5,810 nt of DNA from Candidatus Aenigmatarchaeota archaeon (GTDB lineage Archaea; Aenigmatarchaeota; Aenigmatarchaeia; QMZP01): NCBI GenBank assembly GCA_030672885.1, contig DAOVFN010000052.1:1-5810 (forward strand), in the 5' to 3' direction. Position 1 is the first letter of the stretch, and every line of letters starts with the position of its first letter. Both the position numbers and the translations under genes were made by a program. The notes under the pieces were generated by a model that was not told where the DNA came from, searched no databases, and saw only the letters and a list, made by a program, of their open reading frames with translations. Below are positions 1 to 5,810 of this stretch, piece by piece.

Positions 1-119
1 CTGATCCAGGCGTCACTGACCTCGAAGTTGTCTGTTATGTTCGCGGATATGCTGACGTTCTCGTAGCCGATCTCGAATACCATGGGCGTGACATTGATGT
101 CCTCTATAAGGGGCGGGAT
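1..119 (-). repeat. 'TDN' Ig-like domain, copy 2, cut by the window edge
   Basis: Residues 1898-1936 and on beyond the window. IPPLIEDINVTP, ENVSISANITDNFEVSDAWI matches the opening of the domain at 1155-1463 (LPVITNASIVP, NITANVTDDVGINHVWAQI) with one single-residue gap. The frame runs out of the window in mid-domain, so by comparison with copy 1 at least about 60 further residues are expected downstream. Confidence 0.75.
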
Positions 120-3100
120 GTCTGTCACGTTCAGCCAGAAATCTGTAATCCACTCGTCCGGGTCTGCGGTGTCGTTCCTGAGCAGGAGCTTCACGTAGTA
201 CATGCCTTGGGTCTTGGAGACAGGCACTGTGTAGCTTATGGTGGTGTTCCGGCTTACCTGCTTCCCGAGCTCGAAGTATTCGGGGTCTGAAAGTATCATG
301 TCAGAGCCGTTCTCGGTCTTGTAGACCTTTATGACTATCTCTGAGTTGCCTATGTTCTCTGTGGTTATGTCGCCTATCACAGCGGTGCTGTTGAGCAGCG
401 CCAGTATGGGATTCCCGAAATCAGAGAAGCTTGCGGGTGTCCTTGTCCAGCTCATGTTAACAGGGACACTTATGGTGAGTATCATGTTGTCGTGTTCTGT
501 GTTGCTGGCCGAGGCCCTGACCACGGTCCAGTAGCTGCCCGGGCTCTGGCCGGCAGGAACATCGATATAGATGCTGGAGACGAACTGGTATCCTGCTTCA
601 AGCCTTCCCCACGAAGACGGGATTATGTCCACGACACATTCAGGGCAGTGCGTACTCAGGTTGCCCCCGACCATGGTTATGTCTATGTCCTCCACGGCGT
701 CGTTGCCTGATGAATACACAGTGAAGTTACCCGCATAAAAGAGGATGCTCTCATGGGGGACGGTGCTTGTGAGCGTGTCCTGGACTATCTCCAGTATGGG
801 GTTTGATGATATGAATACCGTGCTCCAGTTAATGGTGGAGTTCTGGGTGAGGTCAGGGTCTGTCCAGTTTGAATATATCACTGTCCTTATCAATATGGGC
901 GGTGTTGCAGCAGGCACGTCAATCGTGAGGGGCCATACATAAGTGTCGTTGACGTACATGGTTCCCATGTATTCATATGTGTCGTTTATCACAAGGGTGT
1001 TATTGGGGTCATCCATGCTTGTCATGTAGGCAGAGTAGGTGGTGGGCGGGCCGAGGTTTGTGAAGTTGACGCTCAGGTTGAACTGGGCTCCTTGGGACTG
1101 GGTTATGCCTGATATGAGTATGGTCTCATTGAGTTCTATAAGGCCTGTTATCTTGCCCCAGACATCGAATGTGCCTGCATAGAGGCTGGCATTGTTGTAT
1201 TCAGGCCCGAGGTCCTGGGCCCATATCCGCACGGTGTGGATTCCGTCCAGGGCCGGGACATAGCTCACCATGTAGAGGTCGCCCCCAAGGCTCTCATTGG
1301 TCATGGTCACGTTCTCATGGGTCTGGTTGGGAAGCCCTATCTGGGCCCATACGTGGTTGATGCCCACGTCATCTGTCACATTGGCCGTGATGTTGGTGTG
1401 GTTGAGGTTGGCCTCGATGCTGGTGTTGGGGACAATGGATGCATTGGTTATGACAGGCAGGTTGACATCCATTACGGTGATGATGCCCTGGGCCTCTGAG
1501 ATACCGGCCTGTATGAGCCTGCTGGAATTGTCAGTGATGTTGCACTTGAAGTTCAGGTTCCCCTTCTGGCCCGGGTTAAATGTGTGGTTTACGTAGCCGG
1601 TGGAGTTTGTGTTGAGGTTGTCTATGAATACCCAGGGCAGACCCGAGGATTCCCAGTAGTAATAGAGCTCTACTTCGTAGTCCTCTACTGGCCCGCCACC
1701 AGCTGCCTCGGCATACCTTACCTGGCAGAACACACCAAAGGGAACCGGATACGGGAGCTGGGTGTAGTTTGCAGGGGCCATATAGAAGACATTGGCAACA
1801 GCCTCGATTGTAATGAGCACGGAATCGTTGCCAGTGGCATAATATTGCTTGGTGGCATTGGATGTGATTGTTCTGTTGCCTGCTTCCTGGCTGCTCAGGG
1901 GATAGTCAGGATATGTCTGCATGTCAGTAAGCATCAAGGTCTCGTTCCACCACTCGACATCGCAGCCAGAGATTATGCTGCCTGTCTCGTCTGTTATGTT
2001 GACGTCCAGGGTTACCGAGCCTGTCTTGGGATGCTTGCTCTCGTTTACAGGGGATGTTATGTTCAGTATGAGCACACCTATCACATCCAGATAGGTCTCA
2101 ACCGTGTCTGAATCACTTATGCCCGCCTTGGTGGCATTGATGTATATCGTGTAGTTCCCTGGTGTGAGGGTGTCTGTCACGTTGTATGTTATGTTGCAGC
2201 GACCGTTGCTGTCTGTGGTACAGTTGTCTATGAAGCCAGATGTATTGTAGAAGCTCACGTTTGCTCCTGAGGCATTGCCTATCTGGGCATCATTCACATG
2301 GACCCTGATTTCGGTTTCGTGCGGGTCCCAGCTGTCGTTTCTGTAGATGGTCTGGTGGCTCTTGGTTACCTCATCTGTTATGAGCTGCCTCTTTATGGTT
2401 ATGTTGACTACAGTCTCGCTCACAGTGGTGTTGTAGTAGAGTGTGTCATCATCACTGATGTTGCAGCTTATGTTATACTGTCCAGCATCTTCCCATTTGG
2501 TGTACCAGTACCATGTGGCATTTCCGTACTGGTCTGTGGCATCGCTGGCGTTGTGCACACCATTCTTATAGAAGTCCACATTGTAGTTCTCTATGGACTG
2601 GCCCGTGTTGATGTCACTGATGTGGCAGGTTATCCAGGTATCCAGGGCCCCTGCATCGAATTCTGTTCCGTTGGGAGGCCACATGGCATCGATGCCTGCC
2701 CACCCATATATCAGGATATTGGTCTGGTTGGTCCCCTTGTCATGGTGTGTCTTGGTTGAGTTTATCCTGAGTGTGTCAGGGCCGAGCTCATAGGACTCGC
2801 TTATGAACCAGGTCCTTTCATAGTGGCCCAGGCTGCCGTTGTCTGTGGTGTTTATGATGTTCCAGGATTCGTTCTGCCATGTAACAGCAGAGTAGTTCAT
2901 ATAGACCCCGCAGTCATCATTGACCGTTGCATTGAGTGTGTTTGTGGTGTTGCGGTTGAGGACACCACCCTCTTCAGGGAGGGTGTAGTTCACATAGAGC
3001 TGGCCAAAGACATGGATGTTTGCCATGCTGCTGTTCAGTGGCTGGTAGCATGAGTCCACGGTCCCTGCCTTCCAGAGCTGGGTCCCGGCAGAGGTGCCGC

Positions 3101-5810
3101 ATCCGGGGTCATGGTTCACGTTGCAGTATCCGCTCCCCGATGTCATGCAGTTGTGGGTGACAGTGAAGTTCTCGTGGTCCTCGGTGACCCAGAACCTCGT
3201 GTAAACCCCGTCGGGATAGTTGTTGAAGTCCGTGTCCTTGAGCAGGATGTTCAGGTAGGCGTTCTGGACACCCTCCCGTCTCACAGTGGTATTGCTCGCC
3301 GGGGAGCAGAGAATGCCGTTGCATATCGTGATTGTTATGTTGTCCTCCTGGAGATAGAACTCGTGAACTCCTGCTATGTGATGCACATAGAGAGAGAACC
3401 TGGCAGCGGCCGTGCCGCCCGAGCCGTTTGTCACTGATATGGAAATCTGGTGGTTTCCTGGTATGGTGAAGTCCATACCTCCCTGGTGGCGTGCGTCATA
3501 GCTGGCGTTCTCGCCAGGGGCTGCGCTCAGGTTGCTGGCCACGGGAACCCCGTTCACAGAGAGGTCGAAATATGTGGTCGTGCTGTTCTCGTTCTGGAGG
3601 GTGACATTGAAGCGCTCTACGTCATATGATTCCGGTATGTAGTAGCTGGTGGCGTATGTCTGGTGGAACATCGAGTGGTTCAGCCAGGCAGTGTAGGCAG
3701 CCTCCCCGGAGGTGCCTGCCCCGTCGCATATGGTGAGGTTGATGTATTGGTCCCCGGGCAGCGCAAAGGAGGCGCCGGCTGCTATGGCATCCACGGTTGC
3801 GTTCTGTCCGTTCTGGACACTGACATTATCTGCGACCAGTACGCCGTTGACTGTGAGATTGAAATGTATTACACTACCGTTCTGGTTGTGTATGGTTATG
3901 TTAAAGGTCTCGAAGCAGCCCGCCTCGTCAATGGTTTCGGTGTGGTTGAATCCCGTGTCCGCCTGACTGGAGGCGTCGTGGATGACGCTGTCTGTCGGTC
4001 CCGTGTCTTTGAGCCTGGCAGAGCCCTCGCCGATTGTCTTGTTTGTGTCATCAGTGAAGCCGAACTCATCAGTGGAGCGGAACCTGAACTGGTTCCATCC
4101 CATGTCCGCGCACGTGAAGTGCTCATTGAAATGGACATAGGTACCAGAGAGCCAGTCAAGCCATCGCTGGTTGACCAGGGTCCAGTTGTCCCAGTCCTGG
4201 GAGGTGATGTTCCATAGCCTCTTCCAGAGGGTTATGTTATTGAAATTGGTGTCAGCGTCCGTGATCCTTACCCAGATGTCGTATGTCTCGCCCCAGCCGC
4301 CCAGCTGCTTGTCAATGCCGGAGTCCAGGATGTCTGGCGCAAAGCATATGAAGAACGCGTTCTCTTTAAGGGTCTGGTTTGGCCCGTAGTAGTCCTTGTC
4401 CGCCTTCATGGTCAGGTTATAGTATCCGGGTTGCTTCTCGGTGTCTGTCCAGGTGTAGTTGTACCATCCCTGGCTCTGGTTCGCAGGTTCCTGTGTCCTT
4501 TCCCATGAGTTCTGGCCCCTGCTGAATACCCACTGCACAGTGGAGTTCTCGATAGGGCCGCAGTCATCGTTTATGTAGCTGACCACCCAGAGCGGGGTGC
4601 CCCACATGATGCCCTGGCCATAGGGCTCATGTATGTCGAGTATCAGGCTGGAATTCAGGTAGACCGTGTATTCTGTGGAGTTGATGGGTTTGTAGCACAC
4701 GTCATCATGGATGCCCCCGACGCCAGCCTTCCAGCTATGCGGACCTATATCGTAGTCGCACTCAGAGAGCGGGGCCTCTGGGGTGAATTCATACACGAAA
4801 TGCGCTGACAAGTTGCTAATCTCGTATTTTCCCGGGTCCCATGTATCCAGGGAGTCATTGGTGGTCACCCAGAACGTCGCGTTTATCATCCCAAGCGCGC
4901 CGGAGCCGGCATAGTCATTCGTGTCGTTGTCCCACAGCCTCATCATTAGGGGATAGCTGTCCGAGCCGTTCCTCCATATATAGGCACCATTGCCCTGTTC
5001 GAGCAGCATGTGGACATCGTCCCTCTCAATCGTGAAGTTGATCTGTCCTGTCTCGTTGTCAAGGCTGGGTGTCCTGTTGTCCATGGCCTCGAATTTGAAC
5101 TCCCACGTATTGATGTTGTGGCAGTCCGCATCGATCCAGGAGAGATTGACTGTTTCCCCAACAGCGGTGTCAAGGGATGTGATGTTTTTGGGCGGCCCCC
5201 AGTCCGTGTCACCGTATTCCCTTGCGTAGAAATTTATGGTGACCATGTCGTAGTCCTCGTCCGTGAGATTGACGCTGAACTGGAAGCGCTCGCCCCAGCC
5301 GCCCGGATCGGTCAGGGCAGTCTCATGTTCCAGGACAGGCTTTGTCATTATCTCAAAGCTCGACTCCGCATTGGTGGTGTTGTCGTAGTGATAGGGCATG
5401 GTGGAATGCATGGTGTTGTTGTACCATCGCGCCTTCATGCCCGTGGTGTTGCGCTCACATGCATAGTATATGCCCCCGGACTCTGTGTAATAGTAGAGGC
5501 ATGCATAGATGTCTCCGTCATCCATGTGGGTGAAGTTGAATGTGACATTGACTCCCCTCTTGAGGTCTCCGCAATCGTCCTCTATGTATCCCCTTGCGGT
5601 GATGTTGTCTATCTCGCGCTCGAACTCGTTGGTGCCAGGGACAGGCCTGTCTATTGTCCCATAGATGCTGCCCCATATGTCCAGGCTGTAGTTCTGGCTG
5701 GTATTGATATCGACATAGCATGTGTCTGTTATGCCTGCCTTCCATTCCTGGGGGCCTACCTCGTACTTGGGTTCAGAGCACTTGGGATTGAAGCGGAGGG
5801 TTGCGTGGCC
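1..5810 (-). CDS. Giant multidomain Ig-like repeat surface protein (internal fragment, open at both ends)
   Basis: Codons on the minus strand in the register 5808-5810 down to 3-5 give 1936 residues without a stop; bases 1-2 begin the next codon (AGN, Ser or Arg). Start, signal peptide, ribosome binding site and C-terminal anchor all lie outside. The translation is a chain of about 19 segments of 60-170 residues with the alternating hydrophobic/polar pattern of beta-sandwiches, joined by short Asn/Asp/Pro-rich turns. It has about 113 N-x-S/T sequons, 29 Cys and few Lys, and no hydrophobic run long enough to be a membrane helix. Internal repeats (WKAG/CY/DDCG module x3, GGWGE domain x2, tandem sandwich pair, paired Ig domains) agree in register, which rules out a chance frame and argues against frameshifts. 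Known relatives in style are archaeal S-layer or stalk-like giant proteins. Extracellular location is inferred from sequons, Cys pairs and domain types; the function is unknown. Confidence 0.95.
120..458 (-). other. NEW3-like domain 3
   Basis: Residues 1785-1897. NMSWTRTPASF, DITTENIGNSEIVIKVYK, ELGKQVSRNTTISYTVPVS, TQGMYYVKLLLRND, WITDFWLNVTD. The course 'x-x-N-I-G-N', then 'x-x-G-x-x-x-x-x-x-x-x-x-V-P', then 'G-x-Y/M-Y-x-x-x-x-x-x-x-x' repeats that of the preceding domain, so the two are probably siblings. No Cys. Confidence 0.65.
459..803 (-). other. NEW3-like domain 2 with a CPEC loop
   Basis: Residues 1670-1784. It opens NPILEIVQDTL, then NFTVYSSGNDAVEDIDITMVG, a CPEC loop (636-647), WGRLEAGYQFVSSIYIDVPAG and SPGSYWTVVRASASN. 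'L-x-A-G-x-x-x-x-x-x-x-x-x-x-V-P-x-G-x-x-x-G-x-Y' is the hallmark stretch of the NEW3 (NPCBM-associated) family, making this the best family match in the C-terminal part. The two Cys here are the only ones in the last 513 residues. Confidence 0.7.
804..1154 (-). other. CARDB/NEW3-like domain 1
   Basis: Residues 1553-1669. KITGLIELNETILISG, GAQFNLSVNFTNLGP, DTYEYMGTMYVND, WPLTIDVP, PILIRTVIYSNW, TQNSTINWSTVFIS. The pattern 'G-x-x-x-x-x-x-V-x-F-x-N-L-G' followed by a later 'x-L-x-I-x-V-P' strand fits adhesion-type sandwich domains such as CARDB or NEW3, which occur as spacers in surface proteins. It has no Cys. Confidence 0.6.
1155..1463 (-). repeat. 'TDD' Ig-like domain, copy 1
   Basis: Residues 1450-1552. 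It opens NLPVITNASIVPNTS, then NITANVTDDVGINHVWAQI, NVTMTNESLGGDLYMVSYVP and DGIHTVRIWAQD. The order 'P-x-I, I/V-x-A-x-V-T-D-x-x-G-I/V-x-x-V-x-A-x-I, Y-x-x-x-Y/F, D-G-x-H/Y-x-V-x-I-x-A-x-D' is a familiar extracellular Ig-like type, in which the Asp residues often mark interdomain calcium sites. It has no Cys. A second copy begins at the end of the window. Confidence 0.75.
1464..1796 (-). other. Ig-like domain 4 (C...C pair), related to domain 1
   Basis: Residues 1339-1449. It opens APANYTQLPYP, then GVFCQVRY (Cys 1362), GGGPVEDYEVELYYYW, NSTGYVNHTFNPG, NLNFKCNITDNSS (Cys 1423) and RLIQAGISEAQGIITV. The order parallels domain 1, with the two Cys 61 residues apart instead of 54; the extra length falls around the Tyr-rich strand YYYWESSG. 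A common origin with domain 1 is likely but divergent. Confidence 0.7.
1797..2078 (-). other. Ig-like domain 3
   Basis: Residues 1245-1338. It opens GVLILNITSPVNES, a common start of archaeal and bacterial Ig-like domains ('L.I.SP.N.S'), then SVTLDVNITDETGSII, CDVEWWNET, AGNRTITSNATKQY and DSVLITIEAV. It has a single Cys (codon 1962-1964), so no internal Ig disulfide. It adjoins domain 4 without a linker. Confidence 0.65.
2079..2384 (-). other. Ig-like domain 2 (invasin/Big-type build)
   Basis: Residues 1143-1244. The order ETEIRVHVND, ASGANVSFYN, DNCTTDSNGRCNITYNV, TPGNYTIYINATKAG, SDTVETYLDV is the usual course of bacterial Ig-like (Big) domains: a variable strand, 'x-x-A-x-V-x-F', 'T-D-x-x-G', 'G-x-Y-x-x-x-x-A-x-x-x-G'. 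Two Cys flank the TDSNG turn, eight residues apart (codons 2220-2222 and 2196-2198), and could close that loop. The fold assignment is by pattern only. Confidence 0.7.
2385..2684 (-). other. Ig-like domain 1 (C...C pair)
   Basis: Residues 1043-1142. It opens MWPPNGTEF, followed by TWITCHISD (Cys 1062), IENYNVDFYKNG, QYGNATW and QYNISCNISDDD (Cys 1116). A strand B Cys and a strand F Cys 54 residues apart, with the turn G-x-A-x-W between them, is the classical Ig arrangement. The order 'P-x-N-x-T, C, x-E-x-Y-x-V-x-x-Y, C-N-I-x-D' recurs in Ig-like domain 4. Confidence 0.75.
2685..2873 (-). other. Strand-rich segment E3 following cysteine module 3
   Basis: Residues 980-1042, 63 residues. It contains NESWNIIN, GSLGHYERTWFI, LGPDTLRINSTKT and KGTNQT, then the strand NILIYGWAG. 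It matches E2 best (see PGYYNLT..GPNQT there). After it comes an Ig domain instead of a GGWGE domain, so the order used after copies 1 and 2 breaks here. Confidence 0.65.
2874..3359 (-). repeat. Cysteine module copy 3 (complete, extra cysteines)
   Basis: Residues 818-979, 162 residues. It starts FYLQEDN, has an acidic turn KDTDFNNYPDG (3207-3236), YTRFWVTED (Phe codon at 3192-3194), LWKAG (Trp 913), VDSCY (Cys 921) and VNDDCG (Cys 967), and ends in the V-T-W strand. The CY-to-DDCG Cys spacing is 46. It differs from copy 2 by five additional Cys before WKAG: TICNGILC near the start, then THNC, GYCN and PGCG. That makes it the most Cys-dense stretch of the window. Confidence 0.85.
3360..3665 (-). 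repeat. Tandem beta-sandwich domain b (CARDB-like), sibling of domain a
   Basis: Residues 716-817. The core is FNVTLQNENST, YFDLSVNGVPVASN, PGENASYD, DFTIPGNHQISISVTNG, AARFSLYVHH. The match to domain a covers the full length in the same register, so the pair comes from an internal duplication. Unlike domain a it has no Cys. It joins module copy 3 directly, with no linker. Confidence 0.75.
3666..3950 (-). repeat. Tandem beta-sandwich domain a (CARDB-like), preceded by a 23-residue linker
   Basis: Residues 621-715, after a low-complexity linker (ARLKDTGPTDSV... at 3951-4019). The core is FNITIHNQNGS, HFNLTVNGVLVADN, NGQNATVD, FALPGDQYINLTICDG. The domain that follows (3360-3665) repeats this order with about 29 identities over 80 aligned positions and one single-residue gap. 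The N-x-x-N-x-S then V-N-G-x-x-V build, with a late 'PG...I.I.V' strand, suits cell-adhesion type sandwich domains such as CARDB; the family assignment is tentative. Confidence 0.75.
4020..4337 (-). repeat. GGWGE beta-sandwich domain, copy 2
   Basis: Residues 492-597. It opens PDILDSG, then LGGWGETYDIWVRITDADT (GGWGE at 4287-4301, 334 residues after copy 1), an acidic DADTNFNN turn, a Trp-rich middle (WKRLWN, DWDNW, WLDW), and closes with HFTCAD, WNQFRFRSTDEFG and DDTNKT. The last part matches DADC, WEFKFEAMDN and LDNET of copy 1 in order, including one shared Cys position. Nothing catalytic is visible. Confidence 0.75.
4338..4523 (-). other. Strand-rich segment E2 following cysteine module 2
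   Basis: Residues 430-491, 62 residues. It contains SRGQNSWE, GWYNYTW, PGYYNLTMKAD and GPNQT, then ends in the hydrophobic strand AFFICF. PGYYNLT..GPNQT lines up with GPDTLRINST..GTNQT in segment E3, and more loosely with WYNNTM..YDNTT in E1. It probably forms the second half of one larger unit together with module 2. Confidence 0.7.
4524..5036 (-). repeat. Cysteine module copy 2 (complete)
   Basis: Residues 259-429, 171 residues. It starts at FTIERDD, has an acidic DNDTNDY turn (4911-4931), NATFWVT (Phe codon at 4872-4874), SECDYDIGP, HSWKAG (Trp 360), DDVCY (Cys 372) and NDDCG (Cys 417), and ends in the V-Q-W-V-F strand. The Trp-to-CY spacing is 12 residues against 8 in copies 1 and 3, because of a GGIH insertion; the CY-to-DDCG Cys spacing is 45. 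Alignment with copy 3 extends over the whole length, including the FWVT part, so the true repeat is about 165 residues and not just the WKAG core. Confidence 0.85.
5037..5339 (-). repeat. GGWGE beta-sandwich domain, copy 1
   Basis: Residues 158-258. It opens with PVLEHE, then DPGGWGERFQFSVNLTDED (GGWGE at 5289-5303), an acidic DEDYD turn, a DWGPP stretch, and closes with DADC, WEFKFEAMDN and LDNET. The pattern P-x-L, GGWGE, aromatic strand, T-D-x-D turn resembles Ig-like domains of the 'WGE.F.Y.V...D.DGD' style that I recall from large archaeal surface proteins; that link is from memory. The second copy is at 4020-4337. Confidence 0.75.
5340..5531 (-). other. Strand-rich segment E1 following cysteine module 1
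   Basis: Residues 94-157, 64 residues. It corresponds to 62- and 63-residue segments after modules 2 and 3: all three contain a Y/L-N-x-T or L-x-I-N-S-T strand, then an N-x-T pair, then a short hydrophobic strand before a Pro that opens the next domain. This copy alone has a Cys pair (codons at 5499-5501 and 5457-5459) flanking a Tyr-rich stretch with a TESGG turn, which looks like a disulfide-closed beta-hairpin. Confidence 0.7.
5532..5810 (-). repeat. Cysteine module copy 1 (WKAG...CY...DDCG), N-terminally cut by the window edge
   Basis: Residues 1-93. The motif order is F-N-P-K-C, then GPQEWKAG (Trp at residue 23), TDTCY (Cys 31), a ~45-residue strand-rich stretch, and EDDCG (Cys 80) followed by a V-x-V-T-F strand. 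The same order and spacing recur in copies 2 and 3. By alignment with copy 2 about 77 residues of this copy lie upstream of base 5810. The CY and DDCG cysteines are 49 residues apart, and a disulfide between them is a plausible inference. I recognise no named family. Confidence 0.85.

Noticed and set aside
636..647. CPEC as a thioredoxin-like active site or zinc ribbon
   Set aside because: The surroundings are NEW3-like beta strands without a thioredoxin fold, and no second C-x-x-C is near enough for a zinc ribbon.
1584..2111. 175-residue plus-strand ORF
   Set aside because: It lies in the codon-for-codon antisense register of the large minus-strand frame and is open only because TTA, CTA and TCA codons are rare there. 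Its translation has no recognisable domain and no convincing ribosome binding site.
2298..2759. 153-residue plus-strand ORF with hydrophobic stretches resembling a small membrane protein
   Set aside because: Also in the antisense register. The hydrophobic runs are the complement of Asn/Asp/Tyr-rich codons (GTT, GTC, GTA read as Val), a typical antisense artefact.
3896..4159. Short minus-strand ORFs in other frames (here, and at 3109-3324, 4946-5212 and 5518-5745)
   Set aside because: Ser/Thr/Arg- or His/Gln-rich translations without domain features, lying wholly inside the main frame, which carries the conserved repeats. No overlapping-gene evidence.
3663..4217. 184-residue plus-strand ORF, the longest complete ORF in the window
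   Set aside because: Same antisense register and same cause. It overlaps the tandem sandwich domain a and the GGWGE copy 2, whose repeat structure proves the minus strand is the coding one.
1..5810. CRISPR array, tandem DNA repeats, transposon ends, tRNA or rRNA, promoter or terminator
   Set aside because: I saw no regularly spaced identical DNA repeats, inverted terminal repeats, tRNA-like folds, or hairpin plus T-run. The repeats found are protein-level and diverged, and the whole window is coding.

Overview
The window lies entirely inside one very large protein-coding gene on the minus strand. Reading the reverse complement from base 5810 to base 3 gives 1936 consecutive sense codons with no stop. 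The frame is still open at both edges, so neither the start nor the stop codon is here. All positions below use residue 1 = the codon at 5808-5810 and residue 1936 = the codon at 3-5. Because both gene ends are missing, a start-to-stop ORF search does not see this gene. The many short ORFs on the plus strand, and the few in other minus frames, are its shadows.

The translation is a secreted or cell-surface multidomain beta-sandwich protein. It is rich in Thr, Asn, Ser, Tyr, Trp and Asp, poor in Lys, without transmembrane stretches in this part, and carries about 113 N-x-S/T sequons (hand count). From N to C terminus the layout is: three copies of a cysteine-containing module marked by WKAG, CY and DDCG motifs (5532-5810, 4524-5036, 2874-3359), each followed by a ~63-residue strand-rich segment; two GGWGE domains after copies 1 and 2 (5037-5339, 4020-4337); a tandem pair of sibling beta-sandwich domains inserted between copies 2 and 3 (3360-3950); a run of Ig-like domains (1464-2684); and a nearly Cys-free C-terminal part with 'TDD/TDN' Ig-like domains (1155-1463 and 1-119) around CARDB/NEW3-like domains (120-1154).

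The organism is probably an archaeon. Ile is often ATA, Arg often AGG, TTA (Leu) appears to be absent and CTA is used only twice, and the Asn/Thr-rich Ig-like style matches giant surface proteins of archaea, including DPANN lineages. This is inference from composition and style; a bacterial source with similar codon use is not excluded.

There is no second gene, RNA gene, mobile element, CRISPR array, promoter or terminator that I can support. The interest lies in the protein's internal architecture: a repeated cysteine module I cannot assign to a named family, domain shuffling between its copies, and very dense potential N-glycosylation. A likely role is a stalk, S-layer-associated or adhesion protein, but no catalytic or ligand-binding domain is visible to settle this.
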